From contig JADNRV010000364.1 of NCBI GenBank assembly GCA_015499995.1, positions 1 to 45,934 on the forward strand: a DNA stretch of 45,934 nt, given 5' to 3'. This document shows positions 34,501 through 45,095 of this stretch, in pieces; within the stretch, counting starts at the first letter, position 1, and the number at the start of each line of letters is the position of its first letter. A program made the position numbers and the translations under genes. Source of the stretch: Flammula alnicola. Taxonomy: Eukaryota; Basidiomycota; Agaricomycetes; Agaricales; Strophariaceae. Under the pieces are notes generated by a model. The model ran no database searches, was not told the origin of the DNA, and was given only the letters and a program-made list of their open reading frames with translations.

Positions 34501-36361
34501 ATCGTTAAACTTATCCTCAATCTCCTCGTCGAACCCGCAGCAAACAAGTAATGGCCAGATCGCGTTTTTACCGCCGGTATCGCGCTAACCTCATTGTACA
34601 TGCAGACCGGTCCTGGTTGACAACGTGGTAAATCAATTCCGCACAGGTTAGTCTACCGTGTCCAGTCGCCTCTCGAGATCATGGGTTAACTCAGGGTCCT
34701 ATCTAGCCCGGATTCTGACAGAAGCAGCATCAACACAAAAGTTGGTATCTCTTGTTTTCAAGGACATCTCGTGGCTATGGAAGACCGCCTATAATTGCGC
34801 TGTTCAAGGATGTTCTGAGTGGGAAAATGCAGGGGAACAAATTTCAGAGTTATTCGGCATTGCGAGAGAGGTAATTACGTAGCGACATTCACTCTGACTT
34901 TCTTATGTTCTTTTCTGACATTACTGTAGTTGTTGGAAGCATGTTGCCATGCATCGCCAGTCGACCTTGACGCCGATCTATGTCTTCACTTGGCTAATTC
35001 ATCCTTCGCCGCGGTCTCTGGCCAAGGTGCGTTTCTCACATTTATCTTGAATAATATAACCATTTCCCACGTCATATAATTCCGATTCTCAAGTTTTTTC
35101 CGCTCGGGAGGTTATTGCAGCGACCGGAACTATCGATGTGAGTACACTGATTTGAAATCGGTCATCTGCTTCTATTTATCTTTTTTCAGGAACCTCGTCT
35201 ACTTGCCATCTCCACAGATATCAAGGCTGCGAAGGCCAAGGTTACAGATATCTGGAATAAACATGTTATTCAAGATGCCCATGATAACGAGCGCATTCAA
35301 TATTTTCTCCATGCATTACGAGTATTTCAAGCAGAATTCTCGGCCCAATTGAAGGACTGGAATCAATTGTCACAGGATGTGGATGTGCATTTCAGTTTCA
35401 AGATCACATACGTTATCGGGATAGCTAAGTCTCTGCTGTTTATAGGAAGTTGTTGATTCGGACCATTGGCTGTCGGCACTTACGAAGCAATTGCTGATAT
35501 ATTGGTCCGTTCTCCGTGCTATTCTGCTAACATTAACTCAGGCGGTGCGAATAGTGGCTCGATCAAGCCTGCCCTGTGAACGGTACGCCAAATCTTTTAT
35601 TCGCAGCGTCTTGGTTGACCCTAGGCTTGGTTAAAATCTTCGTCAGTGTTATATAAATGCTTGGAGGTAATGTCATTGCCTAACTTTGGATTGATAAGAG
35701 CTCATGGAACCTGACGGTCGGTTGATGACAACCTAGGCTATTCTGCGTGCCAGTCTGGAGCATAGTTCTCTTTCCGTCGAGAAATTCTCTCGCTGGTTAC
35801 GGGCTATCTGTACCATCAGCCTTGCCCGAGACACCCCAGAAGACAGGTTGAAAGCTATTGGATACGTGGAACACGCACTCAGCGTGATGGAAGACCACAA
35901 TGACAGTGATGAGGTCCGGAGTTCCCCGTTTCATGACCCTAGTTCATTGACCTGAGCTATCTTTTCGTATGGCACATAATGCGTGTCTCGACAATAGCCT
36001 TACCCCATGGATGAGCGGCAATGGCTGCTGGCGACGGCATACAACACTGGCACCGAGTGTCTCCAGTCTGTTCAAACTCTAACTAATGTCAGCTCCGTGC
36101 AACTTATTTCTTTCGTTGTTCGATCTTCATCCAGGGCCTCAATGCTAAACGAAGCCAAAGATGGTTTGAAGCATCCACTGTCATCTGTCGCTTTGTACCC
36201 GAAGGCAAACAGCGCGCCGAGAAGGTGTGGAATGCACGCTTGCTACTAACGACTTTCGTGCTCTGTGGAGCCACTGACTGATTGATGATCACATATTTTC
36301 GAATTCTCAAGATCTCGGAACTTACACCCACCTCCTATCTCGCTACAAGCCAAAGGCCTGA
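31597..36361 (+). CDS. ZIP4: SPO22/ZIP4-family meiotic TPR protein, about 28 exons
   Basis: SPO22/ZIP4 proteins (PF08631) are TPR-repeat scaffolds of the ZMM group that act on meiotic chromosomes in synapsis and crossover formation. Starting at MCAELSSFCSERLSKVKPLL I join exons 31597-31798, 31858-31932, 32006-32065, 32121-32287, 32342-32440, 32492-32546, 32622-32659, 32724-32891, 32947-32968, 33037-33125, 33202-33286, 33343-33485, 33530-33707, 33781-33836, 33903-34152, 34236-34250, 34310-34547, 34606-34646, 34707-34870, 34930-35026, 35094-35137, 35190-35384, 35446-35575, 35647-35666, 35737-35913, 35998-36069, 36135-36264 and 36312-36361 (about 1,019 residues). All junctions are GT-AG and in frame. 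Family-like segments are ELLAYKLHQIGKSFLKEP, DAVQWLQRAFAMADQLEG, RAYFLSEAYERAESVLDELI, WSEAADWYMAGSHSLFRMHS, EAMTLIRCIVKLILNLLVEP and FSRWLRAICTISLARDTPED. The junctions after 35575 and 36224 are the least certain; a simpler donor at 36225 would give a different last exon. No premature stop was needed. Confidence 0.85.
33712..33776 (-). ncRNA. tRNA-like sequence, antisense inside a ZIP4 intron
   Basis: The intron 33708-33780 read on the minus strand contains TAGCTCAATGCGG, close to an A-box/D-arm, then CTTGT...ACGAG that can pair as an anticodon stem, then GTTCGATCC, an exact T-loop/B-box word, then ACGGGTCAC. The T stem and acceptor stem do not pair well, so a working tRNA is unlikely. It could be a tRNA pseudogene, a tRNA-derived SINE head, or chance. 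Confidence 0.3.
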
Positions 36362-38849
36362 GCCGAAGATATCCTTTTGGAGATGTTACCTCCGCAAACT
36401 CCTTGTCGCTTTCTTATATGCTCCCAGGGCTACATCTCTGCTATTCCTTTTTCTTCGTTTTCTAGGCTATATTTACGTCTTCGAATCCTTTCTCTGGTCC
36501 TGATTTCAATCTGTCGCCGATCCCCTGTGTCCCTTAAGTGTCACTAGTCATCTTTGTAGCTGAATAAAGTCTCATCTTTTCTATGTTTCGAGCTCTCTTC
36601 ATAGCCTTCTCTGTACCGCCAGTACGAGCTGCTTCTCTCTTTTTCGAGCTCAACGGATGCCCAGGTTCTGCCTTGGTAATCTCATAGTTATTGTAATCTA
36701 TACTCGCGGCGTGTTAACAGTTTATTTCTGAGATAGTTGTTCCCCTTCATCTCCGCTATCAAGTACGCAGCCGGGTAAGCACGACGTGAGCCTCTCGGTT
36801 ACTGTGCTGGTTCTTAAGGTGCCGCCCCTGCGAGCACATTGTTGCGCCGGTGAAGTCATTCATTTCCTTCTAAGTCACAGTGTGCTAATGTGGCTATTTC
36901 AAAATCTCACCTGCGAAGTACATGGCTCGCGAACTTGGTTACACATCCTTGCAGGTAATACCGCCCGGTACTATCTCCTTGAACCCCGTTTGCAGTTAAT
37001 GCGATTAAATCTGTATTGGGGGTGCTGTTGTTCGAATATGCCACGAGCTACAAACCCAGCATGGTTACACTTGAATATGTGCCACTGAACATCATTCATC
37101 GTCCTTGAAATATTACTTTTCATGGCACCTCTTTCAAATCACTCATTCAGCTCGAGACAGACTGCGCATCCGGATCACCCCTTTGTTGCAACAGTTCGTC
37201 TACATAGAACGTCGGTTTTCACAGAGCCGTATGCAAATGTCATGAGCTGGTGTTCTGTAGAGACGTCTACACAGAAAGAGAAAGGATATATTTATTTAAA
37301 TACGAGGTCCCTGGGCGGACGCATGGATGGGCACTTCATAAATATTGGACGCTCGTAAGTAGTATATGTACAAAGAGCGAAACCGCTCTGGCCACGCTGG
37401 CCAGGCTTTCGACGTTGTTCTATATATGACACAAGTACACGCTTCTGTCATTTCGAATAGACGACGCCCCTTAACCGTGACCCAAGTCTGCAAACAAGTC
37501 TCCTCGTAATTAGGGGACGGATCCGTTTCAAGCATTTGTATCCCGACGGACTGTCGTGGTTAGCTGGTTCGAGAAGAGATAAACCCTCGGGACTATCCCC
37601 GCAAATGACATACATCCGGTGACTTGTACCCTTGGCGGTTCAACTTGGCTATGGCCCTCCACCTGCAGATGCTAAATAGCATCTGTGGGTGCGCCACAGT
37701 CATGCTCACGGAAAGTGTACTAGATATCGATTTTCTGATCTTCTTGCCCGCAAATACCCTGGCCCATAGATGTGATGCTTGAGTCAAACGATACCCATTC
37801 AGGAAATCAAGAAGCACATCGGAGGTGTGCCCATAGACATGACAGCGCGTTACAACGATAGCATATCAGCATGAACAAATATTCCAAAAGAGCTACGTGT
37901 GAATGGTTAATTTTAAACAATGTTATCAGTCATATGCACCTCTGTGAATGAATGGTGTGTATGCGTGTAGGGCGGCAGGTACGAGTGAACGGAAAGGACC
38001 CGGTCAAAGAATGCTCTCCCTAGTCGATCACAGGAGAGCAGTCAGCGTGTAAAGGATTGAGCAGTGGCGGTATCGACACCGGACCACCGAGACCTTCATT
38101 TTCTTTCATCCGGATATGTGAAAAGGGTTACGTAGATGGTAGCTTTTGAGAATGGGGATGCCTATACTTGGTCGACAGTCGAAGGTTCAGAAACAGGGTT
38201 CGTGTGGTTAACGAAGTCCAATAGCTCTACGCCGGGTATACCACAGGGAAGGCTTTACATCGGTGCTGATTCCAATTGGCGACTGGCATCCGTGGGTCGT
38301 TGCTAGTGCTTAGAGTACGGAGAGAAATAAGAAGGTGAGATGGCGGCCCGAGACCTGGTACCAGTACCGCCGAGGCAGCATTGGAACAATGAGCAGCACG
38401 AAACAGAAATAGGTATCCCATTTCATGGCGGAGTAGGTTGTAATGGGGGTTCATCACTACTATTTCTCCTAGGAAATGGTACAGAGACCGAGGCACTTTT
38501 TGGTCCAGTTAGGTGGAGTCGTGATTGTAAATCGTCCAGGACCTTATCGCAGTCATGCCACAGAACATGCATTCGAGTCGAAATTATGGATTCCATCACG
38601 AACGATCGTCAGATACTAAGAAGACACGGGAAGCGACAACCAAGGTTGATAAGCACGTTCATGTACCTAGTGGCACCTGTACGAGTGATTAGCAGGACCT
38701 AAGCTATTGATCAAGTATATCTTGGTTTAAGAGAAGAAGATACTACGATATGTTGGAGAGTCGGAAGCTGGACAGTGGACGTCATGGTGAAAGCTTTTGA
38801 AAACGCGACTCGGACTTGCGAGACCAAATCGTCGCGACCATGTATCCAT
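36362..38849. other. Intergenic stretch without a supported gene
   Basis: About 2.5 kb. Short frames only: 36786-37088 and 38340-38702 on plus, 37593-37817 on minus. None shows a recognisable domain, signal peptide or joined exons. No repeat or RNA gene was identified. Confidence 0.5.
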
Positions 38850-40690
38850 CACGTGATTTAATTCCTGAAAATGAACTTGACCAACGTTCACGATTCTGAA
38901 TCCCCTTCGTATAATTCGTGTCTGACTTACTTAAATAATGGCCAAACATCCTCGCAAAATGATGAAGGCGACTATTTTGAAGATATCGACGAGGGAGGAG
39001 GTCCACGGATGGGCATCTCTTGGACTAGGGTGTTTGTTCTTTTTTCTGCTTCATCTGGTAAATTCGAATATTGACACTTTCTTTCTACCATTCCTAGCTA
39101 TATTCTTTGTCGATGATGATTCAGGACAAAACCAGACAATCGATTTCGGTACCCCGCACACAAATGGACTGATCCAACCCACCACGCAGGACCAAATGCC
39201 TCCGAAAGCTAAGGCAAGCCATTGACTCGGATGAACACGATATCACAGGCCGCGAATATGAGAGGCGGTTTCCCAGCCAGTTTGAGCAGATCAAACCCGA
39301 ACCTGCTTAAGCGCAAAAAGCCCGTGGCAAGAAGGGCAAGACCAGACCAGCGGCTCGGAGGACGACAGCGACGATGGAGACCAGAGAGGTATTGAGTAGA
39401 ACAGAAATGGGTTGGTTTAGTCAACGACTGGAATCCTTTCGAAGGCAGGCTTGAAACGTCGTTCTACGCCATGGAGCCTTGGTCGTTGAGCATGTACACT
39501 CTGCATACCAGTCTTGGTGTTCCATTCGAAACCCGCGGTTCATGTGCTCTGTGTCGCTACAGCAGATCTCAAAGTATGGCTATTCAATGTGAGTTTGCTT
39601 CTTATTTTTTTTATTCTTTTCCTGATGTCGACGTATGGGGCCCTGGGGCGGCATTTTATTCCTTTCTTTACGTTCCCATTAACCTTCGAGGAAACGGTTT
39701 TACACTTTAATCTATCAGATCGAACGATATCTTTCTCCTCTCTTAACGATGCTTCATGTACATTCCCTTCCTTTGCTCTCGAACTGAGGTTCCCTTTTCG
39801 ACCCCCCAGTCTCTTTCTATGGCTCTCGTCCATTTTTCTACACATACGACCTCCAGCAAGGAACCAGCACTCTCCACCGCAGGGTTTCGGACGATCAGGG
39901 TTCGACGACTCATCTGTTCTTTCATCCTCGACGCCTGCTGGCAACTCGAAATGGAGACGAAGATACCTCCAGCACGGGTGGTGAAGGCGGTGACGGAAAC
40001 ACAAAAGACATTCTGCACACTAGGCTATCGCCTATTTACCACTGAGTTGCTACTCGCCATTGCCGGCCGTGGTGGAAATGCGACTGGAAGAGCGGTGCCG
40101 GTCAAGTAATCGGTTTCTTCCAGCGGAGGCGGTGATATCCGAGGCCTCTTGTGGCTTCCTTCTGGTGACTTGTGTGGTGTACTGGACAGCGAGGCTGCCA
40201 CTGGAAATGATAAGAAACATCTACCGCTGTACTGAGGGGTGAAGCGGAATTTATGGCCGGAACGTCGGTCAAGGGAGATTTGCGAGACCGCGGAAATCTA
40301 AAGGTGGAAGTTCTAAGATAGTATTCGCTGGTGGTGGAGGTGCAATTGGGTACATGGCTATCGGGTAACTCCTTTACTCATCCCCTCTTCTCTATACGAA
40401 CTTTCCTTGAAGTTAGGGTGCATTTTTTCATTTCGATTCGCTAATGTCTTTTTAAAAAAATTTTAGGTCAAGTAGTGGTTCTGTGAATGCCTACGGTTCA
40501 GACTCCTTTGCTCTTCCACGACATTCAGAAAGCAGGAAGCGAGGGTACGTTCTCGTCAACTGCGGTGGGCATATTATGACACTGTCCCCTACACTGCGGT
40601 CTAACGACAATGCCTAAACCCTTGCGATGGCTGGCACTATAAGAAAAAATTGATGCGTTTGGTACGCATGCCATATTCCTCCGAGTCTTA
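38850..40690 (+). pseudogene. UTP18: UTP18, decayed copy 2 with introns retained
   Basis: Second UTP18 copy, opposite in orientation to copy 1. Similarity begins in the upstream ATCACGTGAT word (38850), covers MAKHPRK (ATG at 38939), DIDEGG, TGREYERRFPSQFEQIKPEP, KARKGKKGK-like lysines, then CVATADLKVWLFNV, LSDRTISF..DASCTFPS, STHTTSSKEPALSTAGF and the GGTGGTGGAGGTGC word near 40340, and stops near 40690 within the fourth intron. Intron 1 (about 39027-39100) and intron 2 (39589-39718, 130 bases against 127 in copy 1) are still present, so this is a DNA-level duplicate. Internal deletions removed most of exon 1 and about 150 bases of exon 2. There are in-frame stops (for example TAA within the EPA*AQKARG segment near 39307) and frameshifts. 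The final exon is missing. It encodes no working protein. Confidence 0.82.
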
Positions 40691-40954
40691 ATATCTCAAC
40701 GCTGGCGCCAGCAGCTCGCCTGCCCAAATGAAAACTGCTTCGTCAGTGTTTGATTAAAATCGTACACAACCTGGAGCCTGGAGAAGAGGGCAATGTTCTG
40801 AGGACTGGTGGATTCGCGATGAAATAATGATATCTCCAACTACGCTACTTATATCAGACTTGGCCTACTGAAATACGTGCATGCTCCTAATATCGTCCCC
40901 ACTAATCTATTGTATAAGTTATACATTTACACCATTCCCAAGGCGGACAAATCG

Positions 40955-41435
40955 TTACGCATCGGCAGCATCGCCCAAATCGCTGGATGCAAGGAGAACA
41001 GATGGCGAAGGCTATAATCGCGTCTGCGCTGGCATCCCAAAGACACACCGACTTACCCTATGACAACATCGGCGTCGACGCGCGTTTTACCATCTCTGCC
41101 ATAAGAAACCACCATCGCATTCGGAGCAAAGATCCTTCGAAGCTCGCCGCGCGTTTTCACTCGCTCCGGCACGCGAGCAAATTCATCTGGGATAGGAATG
41201 GCATCAAGATCCTTTGAGGTGTAAGCGCGTTCGCACAGGTCTGCAAAGCAGCAGATAAATCTGTGCGTGCTATTGTCGCTATCGTGATAGCGTACAACGC
41301 TGGCGGGGTTCTGCGTTTCGGACTCGATGTCTTGCAGGAGAGCTTTGATAGGTCAGGAGTATTCTGGGACTGGAAGGTGTCCAAAGCATCGTTTTCTAGC
41401 TCGTAGCCGATAAAGACGACGGGGAAGCCACCCAT
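40955..41435 (-). pseudogene. Unrecognised conserved-looking gene fragment with a frameshift
   Basis: Exon 1 (41057-41435) starts MGGFPVVFIGYELENDALDT, then needs a one-base shift near 41348 to continue IKALLQDIESETQNPASVVR, RFICCFADLCERAYTSKDLD and APNAMVVSYGRDGKTRVDAD. The donor GTAAGT (41051-41056) and an acceptor at 40983-40985 give a 74-base intron and a short last exon ending in TAA at 40955. The long sense frame, correct splice signals and protein-like composition argue for a real gene origin. I do not recognise the family. Either it is a decayed copy or the sequence has one missing base. Confidence 0.4.
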
Positions 41436-42895
41436 TGTTTAAGTAGGAGACAAGGGAATTTGATGTCTTACCGGAAGTCTTATGAGTTTCAAAGTGCGCG
41501 GAACGCTGTCCGTCAATTTACGGCATCTCCGGCATCCAAAGACTTCTAGTCGTCCGCGCCATGACGTTACGACTTACTCCTCGCTGCCTTCCACTGCTAG
41601 CTCTACTATCTAGTAGTATCATTGCCGAACGACGGATTATCTGAAACAGTCGAGGGACCCCATCATCGTAGGATCACAAGCTGGGGAGGATGAGAGCAAC
41701 AGAGAAGAGGAGCCAGGAGGAAAACCAAAAGGTTCTGATTGGTTGAGAGCGAAGGATTCTTGCATGATAAGCTAGACACGAACGTGATTGAGAGGTTGAA
41801 TGAAGGCGTGAAGGAATTCGTCAGGTCTCCTGAAGAGGGTTGGGAGGAGATGGGGACGGGATAATCATGTTGGGTTATTGTGCTATTCTAAGTCTTCGGC
41901 AACGGCAGTGAGAGCATTGATAACTACTAGGAGTCCATTCGAGAGTGTTAAGATGGAGGTTGAGGGGATGGAGAAGGGGTTTATATGTCGTCTTTCTCTT
42001 CTTTTTTAATCCCTTTCTCCTCTCCTTGGACGGAAACTTTTTTAATACCTATTGAACTTACTTACAGGATCGCCGAAAATTGTAGCACGACACAGGTTCG
42101 CTCAATTACCAGTTTACTGAAGTCTCTCCATCCCTGATCAAGCTTGACCTCTCCATCTTCGATATACAACCCTCCATCCATTGCCAGCTTCAAATTTTCC
42201 TTCGTCATGGTCACCCCGCTTCTCATGAAGCTCCCCATCAAGCCCTCCTCGATCGACTCCCTTGAATATCGCACGCCACGGCATTCACCAGCGCAACGTC
42301 AAATTACAGCGCAGCGAGTGTATTTCTCCCGGAGCAGAATCTTGCGTGCAGACGAAAATACAACTGTCATCCTCTGCGCTCTCGCCGTCGAGCACCAGGA
42401 AGCAGTACGGCATATATCCTTCAGGCATGGCTGGGGATATTTGCGTGAACCAATCGCACTTGCTGGAGAGTGTGTCCGAGGAAGGCGGTAGGCGATGAGG
42501 TGACAGGGGGAGAAGATCCCTTGGTGATGGTGGTGATATCTTGCTATCGATGAAGACGATATGTCGGATACGTTTGCATTGTCGTTTGGCTCATTAAATT
42601 CGAAAGATATTCTTCCGTGCAATGTAAGAGGAGGTTTAGGGTCTATAGAGTAAAGATTAAGAAAATTAGCACTTTAAATGACTAATGGTCGCATTTGGCT
42701 TACGCTGGTGGGGATATCAGCGGTGCAGAACACTGGGCATCGAGCTTTCCGTCGTCCATGGCGCCGAGAGGTGAAAAAATTGAATGTAACGAAGAAGAAA
42801 AAAAACCTGATCTTTTCTTGGGAACGGGTACAGATGGAGATCAATAATAAGGCGAGACGTGATCACTCTACTCACAGCCAGAACTCGATAAGTAT
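41436..42895. other. Intergenic stretch with short unrecognised frames
   Basis: About 1.5 kb. Two minus-strand frames (42062-42274, starting MRYSRESIEEGLMGSFMRSG, and 42299-42622, starting MHGRISFEFNEPNDNANVSD) and an overlapping plus frame 42144-42491 are open, but none has a recognised domain. In another minus frame a peptide MPEGYMPYCFLVLDGESAED reads well near 42440, then stops. These may be remnants of a minus-strand gene related to the fragment at 40955-41435; the link is a guess. Confidence 0.35.
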
Positions 42896-42938
42896 CAGTG
42901 TTGGCATGTACTGCGGATATCCACAGGTATGTCCACAC

Positions 42939-43335
42939 ATAGGGAACTGCACGGGTATTCTGCGGGTTTCGCGGGTTTTTTAATGTCTAGCACGTAGTAT
43001 TTGTCAATACGAATTTTTTGCAATTTTTTTTATGCAAAACGGTTAAAAACTGACCAAGTTATGTATTTTTTAAGTTTGGTACTCAAAGGTTCGAAATTGA
43101 TGTCACACGGGCCACGGGTAAGCGTCACGGGTATTTGTGACACCCGTGACGCTTACCCGTGGCCCGTGTGACATCAATTTCGAACCTTTGAGTACCAAAC
43201 TTAAAAAATACATAACTTGGTCAGTTTTTAACCGTTTTGCATAAAAAAAATTGCAAAAAATTCGTATTGACAAATACTACGTGCTAGACATTAAAAAACC
43301 CGCGAAACCCGCAGAATGCCCGTGCAGTTCCCTAT
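42939..43335. repeat. Near-perfect inverted repeat with 194-base arms
   Basis: Arms 42939-43132 and 43142-43335 are reverse complements with a single mismatch (GGGTATT against GGGCATT) around a 9-base spacer. The arms carry repeated ACGGGT/ACGGGC words near the tip and base and an AT-rich middle. Transcribed, it would form a hairpin of almost 400 nucleotides. The near identity implies recent formation, active homogenisation, or both. Confidence 0.9.
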
Positions 43336-43336
43336 C

Positions 43337-43434
43337 CACACACACCCACGAAAATGTGTACACCTGTCACCGGTTCACCCACATGATCGTGGGTGTACAC
43401 ACGATTGGGTGTACACAATTTCGTGGGTGTGTGG
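43337..43434. repeat. Second inverted repeat next to the large hairpin
   Basis: CCACACACACCCACGAAAAT...GTGTACACC at the left pairs with GGTGTACACAATTTCGTGGG...TGTGTGG at the right (about 27-29-base arms with small differences). The enclosed 40 bases contain further GTGGGTGTACAC copies, so alternative foldings are possible. Confidence 0.75.
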
Positions 43435-43624
43435 GCATACCTCATACCCGTGAATATCCACAGTACATGTGTGAATCTAGTTTTATTTGTCCTAGCATAT
43501 TGTTTGCGCTCAAAAGCATGTAACGCTTTATATCCACAGTACATACCAACACTGCCGACCAGTATCATGGGGGTGGTGGTTCTGGGTCATATGGGTACAA
43601 ACGATCACCATAGTCCATACTAAT

Positions 43625-43631
43625 TATAAAA
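43625..43631 (+). promoter_or_regulatory. TATA-box candidate of the secreted-protein gene
   Basis: TATAAAA lies 118 bases upstream of the ATG at 43749, the only such word in the short space between the foldback element and this gene. A start site about 30 bases downstream would give a leader of about 90 bases, with a CT-rich TCTCTCTC stretch at 43669-43677. Confidence 0.4.
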
Positions 43632-43748
43632 TGCCTCTGTTCCATCAATTGCTTCTTCAAACCACCCTCTCTCTCAAGTCGGTATTGCTGGCCAATACCG
43701 CCCTCTTCACAAATTAAACTCCAAATCTTCAAATCGTCTGGGACGATA

Positions 43749-45095
43749 ATGAAGTTTCTCTACATCTCCACGCTCTTTTTCTTTCTCGTCTCTCTCGGTG
43801 CTGCCATTCCCGTTCCAAGCTCTGGCTCCAATGATGGAAATGGCGACCAACCACCACGATTGGACAAAGGAAAAGGTCGGGCCGTCGATCCTCCCAGTCA
43901 GCCCCCAAGTCGGCCAAACACACCCACTCCCGAGCACGACCCCACCGTACCCCTACCTGGACGTACTAAGAAATACACCCACCTGAACACCCACTCGAAT
44001 ACGCCCGTGGTGACCATGTATTATGGGGACGACCATTTGCCTGAACACATGGGCCATTTGCAGCGGAATCAGGCCGAGTTTCCTCACAACCGCAATCCGC
44101 TGCCGCTCGCAGCGAAGGGTGACAATAACAGGCGTAAGGCCTTGCATAACATTCCGGGCGCGAGTCCCCACCCTGTTACCGGATTGCGTAGGGTAAGAGA
44201 CGAGAAGATGCCCAATATGTTGCATAACCCGCATCATGCGACCTCTACCACTGTCGAGTATCTTGACAGGAAAGAATCGCGTACGTAAATGTACGAACAC
44301 TTCAGATGACAAGGTGCTAATATTTATTCGGACAGAGAGGGAAGGTGGTCGCTTGACTGGGTTCAAGAACGCGATCACCGAAGCAGGCCCGAATGCCCGA
44401 GGACAATTACGGGCCAATCCAGGTTTGCTCTCTCTCCATCCTGATCAACGACGTGGCCACGAGGCGCCCGCACGACTGAACACCCAAACTCTTGCCGATG
44501 GTTCCCCCTTCAAAAAACCCCCTCCTGACAAGGGGGTTCCCACCGGCCTCGAAAACGTCGGCCCACAAAAAAGCCAGTACAGGTCAGCGGCAGCAACTTC
44601 AGACCAGGACATGTGGTGCCTGCGGGACATATCTGGAAACCGTCGACTGGGAAATCTAGGGCTTCGCACTTTGGCGCACCTGGTCACCTTCAGGAGGCCG
44701 AGCATAGGTATCCACCTCGCCCGCAGAATCACAAGCACTACATGAAGCAGCTCAATGAGAAGAAAGACGCAGAAGCCAAGTACAAGAAGGCAGCGTCCGA
44801 GTCGCACAAGGTTCCTTCGAAACACCTTCCAAAGCAGACACCGAACCTTAAGAAGTTCGAGAAAAAGGTCGGTCCTGCGAGGCACGGTAATGGTGCAGGA
44901 AGGGCGCACGAAGCTCCTGCCCGCATGCAGATGCACGTCAATCATCCTCCTCCTCCTCCGCATAGTGCGCCTCCGACGAGACCACCCAGTCGTCATGAAC
45001 ATCAGTTGAGACCTTCTAGCCCTCAGCCACCTTCAAGGCCACATAGTCCGCCACACGGTTCTGGCTCCAAGCCAGGAGCATCAAAGAGAAAGTGA
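43749..45095 (+). CDS. Secreted Pro/His/Arg-rich protein of unknown function
   Basis: The start MKFLYISTLFFFLVSLGAAI is a clear signal peptide (charged start, hydrophobic core, small residues before the cleavage site near residue 19). Exon 1 is 43749-44280; a GTACGT...GACAG intron (44281-44335) leads into exon 2 (44336-about 44535, REGGRLTGFKNAITEAGPNA). The frame then must change to reach the C-terminal frame (HVVPAGHIWKPSTGKS to 45095); a 38-base GT-AG intron at 44536-44573 would do this, otherwise there is a frameshift. The predicted protein is about 417 residues, without membrane segments after the signal, basic, and dominated by Pro, His, Arg, Lys and Gly, with a Lys-rich stretch (MKQLNEKKDAEAKYKKAASE) and a tail of HPPPPPHSAPPTRPPSRHEH type. 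No cysteine framework or enzyme domain is visible. It could act at the cell wall or as an effector-like protein, but nothing in the sequence shows a function. A TATA candidate lies 118 bases upstream. Confidence 0.65.

Larger units (their letters stand above)
42896..43554. mobile_element. Composite foldback element with nested inverted repeats
   Basis: Outer inverted repeats of 25 bases (42896-42920 and 43530-43554; CAGTGTTGGCATGTACTGCG on the left) differ at two positions. A third copy of the ATATCCACAGTACATG word lies at 43454-43469, where an alternative right end GGATATTCACGGGTATG matches the left side. Inside lie two large hairpins (listed separately). There is no coding capacity. The arrangement fits a non-autonomous foldback transposon with possible end duplication. 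No target-site duplication was established. Confidence 0.6.
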
